Positions 1-10,584 of a DNA stretch of 64,000 nt are shown here, piece by piece (the stretch's first letter is position 1; every line of letters begins with the position of its first letter). The stretch covers positions 25,646,922-25,710,921 of the forward strand of contig CM055102.1 of NCBI GenBank assembly GCA_029204225.1. Direction: 5' to 3'. Made by a program: the position numbers and the translations under genes. The notes below the pieces were generated by a model. It was not told the DNA's origin and did not search any database. It saw only the letters and a program-made list of their open reading frames with translations. This stretch comes from Diphasiastrum complanatum (Eukaryota; Streptophyta; Lycopodiopsida; Lycopodiales; Lycopodiaceae).

Positions 1-1388
1 ACACGACTGATAGCCGTAGGGAAACCGCAGCCAGTCTGAACTTGCCTGTAACAGCGCGGGTCGCTCCTTTGGAAGCAGCATTCTCTTCACTTTTTATTTT
101 TTTATTTTTTTAAAGATAAAAACAAAGGTTTAAGAGGGAGTTAAAACCAAGCAAACCCAACTTTAAATTGAAAAAAGTTTAACATGTTGCTTACCTCAGG
201 AAAAGCCATTAAATTTCAAGAAAATAACAATACTAAGCTTAAAGTTACCAAGGAAACTTTAAACTAAACTTCAACTCTTTTTTTTATACAAATCAGAAAC
301 TTAAGGTTTGAATAGAAAAAAAGAAAACCATTATGACGCCTGTTTAAAAAGAAAAGAAGCCAACATCTACATGCCAACCTTTACCTAGGAATAAACTTGA
401 ACAAAGGTTATAAATCAAACAACCACATTCCTAATGAAGGAATACCAAATTGCAAAAGCAAAAATGGGAACATGTGCACCTCGAAAAGGAAATCAACTGC
501 TCTGATAGCAAATTTTACAACTCCGTAAGATCTCCGACTACCTTGAAGGTTACTGCACACCCCATACCAGTGATGACACACTCTATCGGCCCATCCATAG
601 GGTCACAACCGACCCACCCTCATGCACTGAAGCTATCGACATAGTCATGCCCAGTTGAGCCTCCTACGATAATTGGCATCCCATACCACCAGCCATCGCA
701 CTCGGCTCTCCCTAGCATACATCTCCTGGCCTGGAGATACATCTTGGCTCATGCACGTGCTCTCCACCCACCAACTCCCAGGTAGACTGAGTGAATGGAA
801 AGAGGGAAACCCCACCTCTATATAGGCATAGCATAGTGGGTCCCATCAAGCACGGTCCTGCCGGCGACACGTGACCACCTAGGATGGTGACGTGTGGCAC
901 CCAAACATGTTGATAACGCCATACCTGCGTCATGCCCCTTGTGAGGCCGTCACTTAAGGGGTACCGTTATGGTACATAACATCTTTCCTAGCGTGATGCC
1001 TCTACTCTCCCTTATGATAAATCCATTTGGACCTCTTCTCTTTTTTCAGAAAACACTCTTCCTCTCTTCTGTTCCCACCCTCGTCTTTCTTTATCGTTGG
1101 CTTCTAAAGCCTTATTTCCCTCGGCCAGTTGGTCCATGTTCCTCCTTGTTAGATTCTAGCCTCCTCTATATTCTCCTCCGGTGAACGTGGACTTCTTTTC
1201 CTTGCTAGTTCCTGCGCTATTTCTCTCCTTGTGACTTCTGTTCCCCCCTTTGATCTTCAAGGTTGGGACCCCCCTCCCCCCTTGACTGTTCTCTTTTCAG
1301 CTACACTGCTCTGCATAGTCGACATTTTCCGTCTCTTTTCCCAAACTATTTAATCATTCCTTATCTGCTAGGCGTTGTCACCTTCGTA
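1..1388. other. No confident gene; promoter/LTR-like block near 700-960
   Basis: I see no coding region here. The part around 700-960 looks promoter-like when read on the minus strand: a TATA-like CTATATAG at about 817-825 lies downstream of CACGTG G-box cores (one at 868-873). This could be a piece of an LTR or of a plant promoter; I cannot tell which. From 1190 to 1390 the plus strand is rich in C and T. That stretch was probably contiguous with the sequence now at 7244 before the copia element landed. Confidence 0.3.
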
Positions 1389-1393
1389 CCATC

Positions 1394-2043
1394 TGTGAAA
1401 GATTTCAGATCCTTAAGATCCAATCTACTTGAATGATCTTTGGTTAGAAAGAGAAATACACTACCAATTTCACCAATGTAGAAAAATCAGCATCTACACA
1501 CAATTTGAGATGCAAACACTAATAGAACTTGATCAAACTTGAATGAAATGATTATGTACTATTGCTGTCCGTACAAAACTAGCAAGATACTGTATTTCAC
1601 ACGTGTGGATCCAAAAATAACAAATATAGATCATTCTACACATAGAATTGCAAGCAATCACCAAGATAGTGCACCAATGGATAGTAGAACCCAAGAGAAC
1701 CATGTATAAGCATGAAATGAGATAGAGAAGAGAGAAGATGACTCTCTCCACGAGTTACATCCTTTTATAACAGGTCCAAACCCTATTTGGCCACTTGGCT
1801 TTCCCACCAAAATGCTAACCCTACCAATTTTGGGTCTAGATTCAATGTACCCAACTTATTCAAATTGAATCTACTCAAACTCGCATTCTATCTTTCCCAC
1901 ACTTTCAAAAAGTGTTTATTCAAATGAAATTTAGACTAATGAACTTTGAAAAGCCAACCTCTAAGTCTAAAACAAGTTTTGGCCTCAATATGCCAAATAT
2001 GAAAATATTGCAAAATGTGATGAAACTAGTTGAATCTTTCACA
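1394..2043 (-). repeat. 3' LTR of the Ty1/copia element
   Basis: This 650-bp TG...CA repeat is near-identical to 6593-7243. The last bases of the gag-pol frame run a few bases into it. Confidence 0.93.
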
Positions 2044-5000
2044 CTCCCTCTTCAACTAGTTTTAGCATAGACTTTGATAATACTCCAAATGAAGTCCTAT
2101 GCTTCATGAACAAGTCTTTTCCCAATGCTTTGGTGAAGATATCAGCTACACATTCCCTTGAAGACACATGTTGAAGCTCCACCTCCTTTGCAATGACTCG
2201 CTCCCTCACAAAATGATATTGTATCTCAATATGCTTGCTCCTAGCATGAAAGATAGGATTGGATGCCATTCTTTGGGCTGATTGATTGTCACAAAAGATG
2301 ATTGGGCTCTCTGAAAAATCCAGCAAGTGAAGATCCTTGATCATCCTCTTGATCCATACCATCTCCTTTGTGCAATGTGTAAGAGCTTTGTACTCGGCCT
2401 CACTAGATGACAATGAGATAGTGGCTTGTTTCTTTGACATCCATGATATAGCTCCATCACCTATGAAAATACAATAAGAACTAATGGATTTCCTATCCAT
2501 TATATCTCCAGCATAGTCCGAATCTGAAAATCCAAAAAGATTAGGTGATGATCCCTCATACAATATGCCAAAATCTCGAGTTCCAATGATGTACCTCAAA
2601 ACTCGCTTTCCTAGCTTCCAATGCTCCTCGCTAGGATCTTGCATGAATTGACTCAATATTTCAACACAATAGCTTAGATCAGGTCTAGTAATGGTTAGAT
2701 AGATGAGTGAACCAACTAGCTTTCTATAGAGAGAAATGTCCTTGAAGGATCTTTCATTACCTCTTATAGTAAGCTTTACATGAGACTCCATAGGTGTATC
2801 AATAGCTTTTGCATCTACCATATGAAATCTTTCTAGAATAGAATTAGCATACTTCTCTTGACAAATGAAAGTAGATTGAGAAGATCTAATGACTTCTATT
2901 CCTAAAATGTAATGCAAATTACCAAGATCATGCACCTCAAACTCCTTCTTAAGAGCATTCTTGATATCCTCCACATCTTGATTGTCTCCACCACTCAAGA
3001 TGATATCATCCACATAGATTAGCAAGATGGTAACATCATTTCCAGCAAACCTATAATAAAGTGAATGATCATACTCACTCATAACAAAGCCTTGAGAGAG
3101 TAAAAAAGTGTTAAGCTTAGCATACCAACTCCTTGGTGCTTGCTTAAGGCCATACAAACTCTTTTGTAGAAGACACACATGATTTGGCTTTGTTGATGAG
3201 ATGTAGCTCTCGGGTTGCTCCATGTATACTTCCTCCTCAAGATCACCATTCAAGAATGCATTTGAAATGTCCATTTGCCATAGATCCCATCCATAAAGTG
3301 TAGCAAGTGAAATGATGACTCGAATGCTTACCATCTTTGCCACGGGTGCAAAGGTCTCATCATAGTCAATTCCTTGTTGTTGAGCATATCCTTTTGCCAC
3401 TAACCTTGCCTTGTACTTGTTGATAGATCCATATTGGTTTGTCTTCACCTTGAAGATCCATTTGCATCCAATAGCTTTCTTGTCCTTAGGCAACTCCACC
3501 AATCTCCATGTTCCATTCTTCATAAGAGCTTGATACTCAAGATCCATTGCTTGGATCCACTCCTCTTCTTTCCTTGCTTGATCTACACTTGTAGGCTCAT
3601 CCAAAGAGGTTAGGAAAGCAACATAATTTCCAGAAACTACTTGCTTACCCTTTTGATCATATGTGAGCCTTGAAGGTACTTGTCTTTCTCTTGATGTTCT
3701 CCTTGGCTTTTGACTTGATGAAGGTCCATCATCACCACCATCCAAAGTAGGATCCTTCTCATCAACATCAAGAATGTTAGATCCATCTACTTTACCATCA
3801 ATCATGCTTGAAGACACCTTTGGAATGTTTCCCTCATAAAAAATGACATCTCTACCAACAATCACTTTGTTAGTAGAAGGAATGTAAACCTTGTAGGCTT
3901 TACTCACCTCACTATATCCAACAAAAATACCTCTTCTTGAAGATGGATCCTCCTTGGTCCTATCATCAAGAGTAATGTTGACAAAGCATGTGCATCCAAA
4001 GGTTCTTAGAAAGTTGACACTCGGCCTCCTCTTGAATAGCATCTCAAAAGGTGTCCTTCCATCCAAAATAGCACTCGGCCACCTATTGCACAAGAAATTG
4101 GCACACAACAAAGCTTGATCCCAAAATGGTTTGTCAAGATTAGCATTTAACCTCATAGCTTTAGCACTTTCACATAAAGTCTTATTCTTCCTTTCAGCCA
4201 CTCCATTTTGTTGTGGGGTCCTTGATGTTGTATACTCCCTCTTGATCCCATGCTCATCACAAAAAGCCTTGAACTTGTTAGATATGTACTCACCACCATT
4301 GTCACCTCTCAAGCACTTGATCTTTGTGGAAAATTGGTTCTCCCTTGCATTCTTGAACTTGACAAAGACATCATACACTTCATCCTTGCTCTTTAGTAGA
4401 TAGATCCAACAAAATCTACTAGAATCATCAATGAATGTTACATACATCTTAGCTCCACTATTGCTAATTGTAGTAAATCCATGAATATCCGAATGTACAA
4501 GTTGAAAAGGCTTTGTAGATCTAGAAATAGATCTAGTATAAGGTAGTCTATGTGACTTAGACAAAGCACAAGACTCACAAACATGCTTGTCATTACTTAA
4601 GGAACTTGGAAGACCAATCACAACCTTCTTCCTTGCCATTACCTCCAATGACTTGAAGTTGAGGTGTCCCATCCTTTTGTGCCAAACCTCTTGAATAGAA
4701 ATTTGCTCCCTTGCAACACATCCAACTTGGTTAGCAATAACACAAGCATCAAGTTTGAACAACTTCCCTTGCCTTTTACCTTTTCCAATCAAGACATCTT
4801 TCCTTTTGATCAAACAAGCATCTCCATCAAACTCCACCTTGAGGCCCTTACTTAGCATTTGACTCACACTAAGCAAATTCTTGGTAACAGATGGAATAAA
4901 CAAGACATCCTCCAAATGAACATTCCTATTTGTAGAGAGAGAAATAGGAATTGTGCCAATCCCTTTGATTGCACACTCACCATCATTGGCCGTGTAGATC

Positions 5001-5992
5001 ACCCTCTTGTCATCTCCATATGCCAACAAAGAAGTGAAGTACTCTTTGTGAAAGGTCATGTGTGAACTTGCTCCACTATCAATCCACCAAGGATCTAGAT
5101 CTCCATCATTAGCAAGCATACATGAAGACATCACAAAAGCATCATCATTTGCATCTTGCACATCCAAACCATCCTCATCAAGAGTAAGATTACCTTGCTT
5201 GTCTCCTTGATCTCTCTTCTTCTTGTAGCACTTACTTGCAAAGTGTCCTTTGATGCCACAATAGAAGCACTTGAGCTTTGATCTATCCTTCTTTTTGCCA
5301 CTTGAAGAAGCATCCACTTGATCTTGCCCTTTAGACCACTTGCTTTTGGTTTTGCCCTTGAATTTGCCCTTTGTGAACATAGCATCCTCTTGAAGTGTCG
5401 ATGTAGATCCACCTCTTGCTTGAAGCCTATATTCCTCATTGATCAAGAACTCTTGAAGATCCATCAAACTTGGCAAAGTCTTTTGAATAGCAATACTTTG
5501 AACAATGTTAGCATGAGCATCCAACAAGCCATTAAGAATCACTTGAATAAGTTCTCCTTCCTTAATGCTTTCATCTATGCAAGCTAACTCATCATTCAAT
5601 GCTTTCATTCTCAAAACAAAAGTACTTGGACTTTTTTCATTCTTTTGCAAACAAGAAAAGATTTGCCTTCTTAGAGTCAACACTCTAGAAGTAGACTTGG
5701 ATTCATAAAGCTTCTTCAATGAATTCCAAGCTTCCAAAGATGATGTGCACTTACCAACTTCCTTGAGAAGTTCATTGGTAACATTCATCTTTATCATGTG
5801 TAGAGCCTTCTCGGCCCTCTTGTCATACCTCAATTGATCTTGTTGTGTTGCTGGTCTCTCCTCCAAACCTACAACAATATCCAAAACATCATTCATCTCA
5901 AGAAGTGACTCCATCCTCACTTTCCATAATGAATAGTTACTTGAGGTAAGCCTATCATTGGCTTCCAACATGACTCCAATTGAGGTTGCCAT
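2039..5992 (-). CDS. Ty1/copia gag-pol polyprotein
   Basis: The 1317-residue frame is uninterrupted and has the usual copia order. A UBN2/DUF4219-type gag occupies roughly residues 1-200. A CCHC zinc knuckle (CFYCGIKGHFASKC) is near 241-254. The aspartic protease motif DSGASSHMT is near 303-311. A GAG-pre-integrase histidine/cysteine region (HKRMGHLNF) lies near 440. The integrase core has an HSD motif near 497 and GDNGGEY near 560. The reverse transcriptase has YVDDIILSG near 990, and the RNase H has SDSDYAGD near 1157. Gag, protease, integrase, RT and RNase H would be released from one precursor and act in a cytoplasmic particle. Integrase preceding RT marks it as copia and not gypsy. The start at 5992 is the first Met before the conserved gag opening, and the frame ends just inside the 3' LTR. 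Confidence 0.95.
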   Translation of the reverse strand: MATSIGVMLEANDRLTSSNYSLWKVRMESLLEMNDVLDIVVGLEERPATQQDQLRYDKRAEKALHMIKMNVTNELLKEVGKCTSSLEAWNSLKKLYESKSTSRVLTLRRQIFSCLQKNEKSPSTFVLRMKALNDELACIDESIKEGELIQVILNGLLDAHANIVQSIAIQKTLPSLMDLQEFLINEEYRLQARGGSTSTLQEDAMFTKGKFKGKTKSKWSKGQDQVDASSSGKKKDRSKLKCFYCGIKGHFASKCYKKKRDQGDKQGNLTLDEDGLDVQDANDDAFVMSSCMLANDGDLDPWWIDSGASSHMTFHKEYFTSLLAYGDDKRVIYTANDGECAIKGIGTIPISLSTNRNVHLEDVLFIPSVTKNLLSVSQMLSKGLKVEFDGDACLIKRKDVLIGKGKRQGKLFKLDACVIANQVGCVAREQISIQEVWHKRMGHLNFKSLEVMARKKVVIGLPSSLSNDKHVCESCALSKSHRLPYTRSISRSTKPFQLVHSDIHGFTTISNSGAKMYVTFIDDSSRFCWIYLLKSKDEVYDVFVKFKNARENQFSTKIKCLRGDNGGEYISNKFKAFCDEHGIKREYTTSRTPQQNGVAERKNKTLCESAKAMRLNANLDKPFWDQALLCANFLCNRWPSAILDGRTPFEMLFKRRPSVNFLRTFGCTCFVNITLDDRTKEDPSSRRGIFVGYSEVSKAYKVYIPSTNKVIVGRDVIFYEGNIPKVSSSMIDGKVDGSNILDVDEKDPTLDGGDDGPSSSQKPRRTSRERQVPSRLTYDQKGKQVVSGNYVAFLTSLDEPTSVDQARKEEEWIQAMDLEYQALMKNGTWRLVELPKDKKAIGCKWIFKVKTNQYGSINKYKARLVAKGYAQQQGIDYDETFAPVAKMVSIRVIISLATLYGWDLWQMDISNAFLNGDLEEEVYMEQPESYISSTKPNHVCLLQKSLYGLKQAPRSWYAKLNTFLLSQGFVMSEYDHSLYYRFAGNDVTILLIYVDDIILSGGDNQDVEDIKNALKKEFEVHDLGNLHYILGIEVIRSSQSTFICQEKYANSILERFHMVDAKAIDTPMESHVKLTIRGNERSFKDISLYRKLVGSLIYLTITRPDLSYCVEILSQFMQDPSEEHWKLGKRVLRYIIGTRDFGILYEGSSPNLFGFSDSDYAGDIMDRKSISSYCIFIGDGAISWMSKKQATISLSSSEAEYKALTHCTKEMVWIKRMIKDLHLLDFSESPIIFCDNQSAQRMASNPIFHARSKHIEIQYHFVRERVIAKEVELQHVSSRECVADIFTKALGKDLFMKHRTSFGVLSKSMLKLVEEGV

Positions 5993-6580
5993 GTAGCAAT
6001 GACCTGATCTTCTCTTTCAACCTGCTTCAATGCACAAAGCACTCCTTTGAACAACAACAAATGCTTTCAAAAGAAATCACCAAGATTTGAAACTATCTCA
6101 CAAATTCTCTTCTAGCACTTATCCAAGCAAATCAACACATAGAATCATGGAATCTTGATCAACCTATGATCTATCCTCAATCTAATGACTTTTGCCACTT
6201 CCTAAGATTGAAACACACTCAAATGAAGTCCAACAACCTCACTATCTAGAGATCCAATCAAAATTAGGGTTTTAACAAAATCACAAAAAATTGACTATTC
6301 CAAATCTACATGCAAATACTGAAAATTTGATATGCAATCTATAAGCCACCACTTAGGCTGAACCAATGATCCAAAAATCGGCCAAATCTAGCATGTGAAT
6401 TCAAAAAACGGAATTGAACAAGTATATTGACCTATTTAGTGTTTTGATCTACAAAAGATCCAATCTACAAAAGCAAAAAATCCGATTTTGGTGTAGAATC
6501 CTCTCTAGCATGCTCTAGACTTGATATCTTCACCAAATCATTGATAGATCTGATTTTCTCCTTCATAACCTGAAACACAA

Positions 6581-6592
6581 GCTTTGATACCA
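6581..6592 (-). other. Primer-binding site of the copia element
   Basis: On the minus strand the bases TGGTATCAAAGC start immediately after the 5' LTR. They match the common plant initiator Met-tRNA primer site (TGGTATCAGAGC) with one difference. Confidence 0.85.
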
Positions 6593-7243
6593 TGTGAAAG
6601 ATTTCAGATCCTTAAGATCCAATCTACTTGAATGATCTTTGGTTAGAAAGAGAAATACACTACCAATTTCACCAATGTAGAAAAATCAGCATCTACACAC
6701 AATTTGAGATGCAAACACTAATAGAACTTGATCAAACTTGAATGAAATGATTTATGTACTGTTGTTGTCCGTACAAAACCAGCAAGCTACTGTATTTCAC
6801 ACGTGTGGATCCAAAAATAGCAAATATAGATCATTCTACACATAGAATTGCAAGCAATCACCAAGATAATGCACCAATGGATAGTAGAACCCAAGAGAAC
6901 CATGTATAAGCATGAAATGAGATAGAGAAGAGAGAAGATGACTCTCTCCACGAGTTACATCCTTTTATAGCAGGTCCAAACCCTATTTGGCCACTTGGCT
7001 TTCCCACCAAAATGCTAACCCTACCAATTTTGGGTCTAGATTCAATGTACCCAACTTATTCAAATTGAATCTACTCAAACTCGCATTCTATCTTTCCCAC
7101 ACTTTCAAAAAGTGTTTATTCAAATGAAATTTAGACTAATGAATTTTGAAAAGTCAACCTCTAAGTCTAAAACAAGTTTTGGCTTCAATATGCCAAATAT
7201 GAAAATATTGTAAAATGTGATGAAACTAGTTGAATCTTTCACA
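6593..7243 (-). repeat. 5' LTR of the Ty1/copia element
   Basis: This 651-bp TG...CA repeat pairs with 1394-2043. On the minus strand it carries the element's promoter and would drive transcription away from atpC. Confidence 0.93.
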
Positions 7244-7694
7244 CCGCCCATTTCCTTCCAGTTGCTTAGATACCTTGCTTACTGTATTCTGACTAAATCT
7301 TGCTCTCTAAATGGCCATTTCTTAGTGATCTTCTTTGCCAGCTAGTAGAAGGTACTTGTATATTTATGACTATATGATAGTGCTTTTAAGCTTTTAAAAC
7401 AAAAAGTACTATCAAATAAAATAAATATGAAACTTTCAACCACTTAATATATATATTTTTGTTATATGCACTTGATACATATATTCCTGTTATATTTAAC
7501 ATAATCTTAAAAAATATCATATGACATTTGACTTTTTAAAGTTACCTTTCAAATGGAATGGCAAATTTTAGGTTTGCCATTCACCTTTTGAGGTGCATTG
7601 CAGCCTGATGCTAATGGCAAATTTGGTTGCAATGCTATGCTGCTGTAGCCCACCTTGGATGTATCTATATTTGGGAGGGTGACAGAGATGCGTT
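7244..7694 (+). promoter_or_regulatory. Probable atpC upstream region
   Basis: About 450 bp separate the copia 5' LTR from the first in-frame ATG of atpC. The stretch is AT-rich, with a TATATATATTTT-like run near 7447-7461. Two upstream ATGs (7655 and 7688) lie in another frame, so if transcription starts before 7655 a short upstream frame overlaps the gene. No promoter element can be assigned with certainty. Confidence 0.35.
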
Positions 7695-8924
7695 ATGGAG
7701 ATGGAGAGAGGTGCATCAGCATGCCCTGTCCTTCATCCTTGGTATTCTTGTGTGGTATGGACAGGGGTGGGGGTTCAAGGCTTTGTTTCAGTAGGGAAGG
7801 GGAAAGGTGCTGGAGTGTGCAAATCCACATCTACCTTGGCGATATTGTCCTCCTTTGAGAACCTTTCTTCTCCTAGTTGGACTGTGTGGCACAGAGAGGG
7901 TTGCGCATTTCTGAATAATAAGGCTTGCAAGTGGAAATCCCTAGTGGTTTCAAACAATCTTAAAGATTTGCATCACCGCATTGACAGCGTTAAGAATACG
8001 CAGAAAATCACGGATGCTATGAAGCTGGTGGCCGCTGCCAAGGTACGAAAAGCCCAGGCTGCTGTGGTAAATGGCCGCCCTTTTTCGGAAAGCCTAGTGA
8101 AGGTGCTCTTTAACGTTTTCGTGCACATTCAGCAGAATGAAGGTATTGATATTGCGCTTACTCAGATTAGGCCGGTCAGGAAGGTGGCTTTGGTGGTGAT
8201 GACCGGGGATAGAGGCCTTTGCGGTGGATTCCATAATTCTGTTCTTAAGAAAGCTGAGGATCGTATGACAGAGCTTAGAGATCTTGGTGTGGAATACACG
8301 GTTGAAAGTGTTGGAAAAAAGGGGAACGCTTATTTCAAAAGCCGTCCAAGCATCCCTGTGGATAAATTTATTGATGCCGGCAATGTTCCCACCACCAGGA
8401 AGGCTCAGGTCATTGCAGATGAGCTTTTCTCGTTGTTTATGAGCGAAGAAGTGGGTAAGGTGGAGCTCGTTTACACCAAATTCGTTTCCCTGATGAAATT
8501 CAACCCTGTTATCCACACTCTACTTCCTCTATTTCCTGAAGGTGAGGTGTGCGGCATGGATGGTCGTTGCATTGATGCTGTGGATGATGAGATGTTTCGG
8601 CTCACAACTAAGGACGGCAAGTTTGCAGTGGAAAGAGACGTTGTGATAACGGCAACACCAGTTCCCACTCTTCAATTTGAGCAGGAACCTATTCAGATCT
8701 TGGAGGCTCTGCTACCTCTTTATCTAAATAGCCAGTTGTTGCGATCCTTGCACGAATCTACTGCCAGTGAACTTGCTGCTCGAATGAATGCCATGAATAC
8801 GGCTAGCGACAATGCGTTTGAACTAAAAAGAGCACTTTCCATTTCTTACAACAGGCAGCGACAAGCTAAGATCACAGGAGAGCTGATGGAGATCGTTGCT
8901 GGTGCCAATTCAGCTATCAGCTAA
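7695..8924 (+). CDS. atpC: Chloroplast ATP synthase gamma subunit
   Basis: The 409-residue product is the gamma subunit, the rotating central stalk of plastid CF1-ATPase that couples proton flow to ATP synthesis at the thylakoid. The mature part begins near residue 89 (LKDLHHRIDSVKNTQKITDAMK) and ends with the conserved C-terminal helix (QAKITGELMEIVAGANSAIS). GDRGLCGGF lies at 171-179. The plastid regulatory insertion is present, with cysteines 286 and 292 (VCGMDGRC) at the spacing of the thioredoxin-controlled disulfide of chloroplast gamma, so light/redox control is expected. The first ~85 residues are serine-rich from about 44 to 63 and would act as a transit peptide. Their start is less certain, because the in-frame stop at 7680-7682 makes 7695 the first possible Met but an upstream exon cannot be excluded. 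No intron is visible in the mature part. I see no frame break. Confidence 0.95.
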   Translation: MEMERGASACPVLHPWYSCVVWTGVGVQGFVSVGKGKGAGVCKSTSTLAILSSFENLSSPSWTVWHREGCAFLNNKACKWKSLVVSNNLKDLHHRIDSVKNTQKITDAMKLVAAAKVRKAQAAVVNGRPFSESLVKVLFNVFVHIQQNEGIDIALTQIRPVRKVALVVMTGDRGLCGGFHNSVLKKAEDRMTELRDLGVEYTVESVGKKGNAYFKSRPSIPVDKFIDAGNVPTTRKAQVIADELFSLFMSEEVGKVELVYTKFVSLMKFNPVIHTLLPLFPEGEVCGMDGRCIDAVDDEMFRLTTKDGKFAVERDVVITATPVPTLQFEQEPIQILEALLPLYLNSQLLRSLHESTASELAARMNAMNTASDNAFELKRALSISYNRQRQAKITGELMEIVAGANSAIS

Positions 8925-10580
8925 TGCATTCAAGGATAGAAGTTTACGTGAGTTGAGACTACAGTAGCTTCACCCTATTCCAATATTCAGCAATTTTTTT
9001 GATCTCATCATATTGACAAAATTTAAGCTATCAATTCTGAACGCTTTTAGAATTTTCGCGATCAACTTTCTTCGCTTTGGAAGAGCCCCCTAGCAGTCAT
9101 GCCCAATTTATCTCTCTCATCATGATGGGAACTTACATTGCTATGCTTGGTCAACGTAGATTTGTATAATGATTATCTGTCACTCAATAAGGCCATCGGA
9201 TCACGATGTCTTCGTTTCATCAACACGTGCATTTTCCAGTATATCTAGCTGATAGAAGGTTTCAGACTACTGTGTCCGCTCTTCATGGAACAAAGGCTGA
9301 AAGCAGCTTTGCACAGGTCATACCTGCGTTATTTATTTTCGGTAGTGATTTTTATTTGAAGAAAGATGAAGTAGTCTGACAGCTATTCTTATTGAATCAT
9401 TATAACGAAATTGCTCTTGCCTTTTGTTTTCATAGAGTTTTAAACTCTCTCGGGTAACAAGTCAATGCTGTATGCTCTCTGTCCGCTTCATGGCTGAACT
9501 TTCTGTACCAGAAGGAAGACATCATAATTGGAACCTCATCGTGAAAACTTGGTTAACGTTAAGGCACGCAAAACCCAGATCAGTGTTTCTTTTATTCTCC
9601 TGAACTTATTTGATTAGAAGAGCATATTGATTATCCATGAATACAACAACTCTTTACAAGAGCCATCATAATTAAACTCTGAGGTTTCAATTAGCATTTC
9701 TTATGAGGAAGCCCTTCCTGGGGAGGAATGCCCTGAGATGTTTTGCTACTTTACTTGCTTAAAGATGTGATGAATGTATAGGCTTGTAAGAGAAGAGAAG
9801 AAGTGAAGCTAAAGCTTCCTATTATTTGCATATTCTCTTTTGTTTTTGCTTTTGTGTTAAAAGTAGTGTTAGCAGTGAAAAACAGTATTGAAGGTGGGTC
9901 GAATTAGGGGAGTAGTGTTAAATCTTGGTAGTATTAATGGAAGTAATGTTGATGGTGGGAATAGTGTTAGAATGGTATCAAGAAGTCTATTTTTTTTTTA
10001 GATGTTATTTTGTGCACTTTTCTACTTCTTGTTCTTGCTGTTCTCGGGTGCTTAAAAAATAGAAATTTTGTATGAAAGCAAGGATGCCATCATTGTGATG
10101 ATTGAAGATGTGTGATTGAAGTTGAGAGTGAAATGACTGATTGTGAGAATGATGTTCAGAAGAGGGTGTAAATATAGATCAATCATTACCCAAAATGTGC
10201 CGCATGATGCTTATTGATAGCAGATTCTGATAGGAAAAAATCAACAATTCAGATGTAATGATCAAGCTAAAATGCCATTAATTCTCTTGAGATTTATATG
10301 TGCATGATATACTTATTCTAGTATGTAAAAAACTCTCGATTCTCTTACGAGTTGTATGTGCATAATGCACTTATTCTCCGCAATGCTCATTCAATTATTT
10401 TCTTGTTGGTCTATATGTGCAATGTGCATACCATAGGCTTTCATCATCGTTCTCTCTTGTTATTTTAATTCTTATTGGATTGATTGCTAGATTGGTTACT
10501 TTTGAACATTGGGAGTATTTTTACTTTTTAGAATCTCTTTAGAAAAAGACGGGACTAGATACAGTTTGGATCTTTATTTG
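8925..10580. other. atpC 3' flank, no gene seen
   Basis: The sequence is AT-rich. An AATAA-type poly(A) signal context occurs near 9184, which fits an atpC 3' UTR end. I see no coding region, RNA gene or clear repeat in the rest. Confidence 0.5.
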
Positions 10581-10584
10581 AAAA

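Larger units (their letters stand above)
1394..7243 (-). mobile_element. Ty1/copia LTR retrotransposon, looks whole
   Basis: The element reads on the minus strand. It has two LTRs of 650 and 651 bp beginning TGTGAAAGAT and ending ATCTTTCACA. A primer-binding site (TGGTATCAAAGC, minus strand, 6581-6592) directly follows the 5' LTR and matches initiator Met-tRNA use. A polypurine tract (GAAGAGGGAG, minus strand, 2044-2053) directly precedes the 3' LTR. A single long gag-pol frame fills the inside. By eye the LTRs differ at about 11 positions plus one single-base indel, about 1.7%, so the insertion is young, perhaps of the order of a million years with typical plant rates (the rate is an assumption). 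The flanking 5-mers (CCATC and CCGCC) are not a clean target-site duplication. Confidence 0.95.

Noticed and set aside
4131-5587. Plus-strand open frames inside the copia element
   Set aside because: They are antisense shadows of the gag-pol frame.
8094-8668. Open frames antisense to atpC
   Set aside because: They lie opposite a strongly conserved coding region and show no family resemblance.
7695-8924. atpC as a processed retrocopy
   Set aside because: Lack of introns is normal for this gene in several plants; the frame is intact, key residues are kept, and no poly(A) tract or target duplication is seen.
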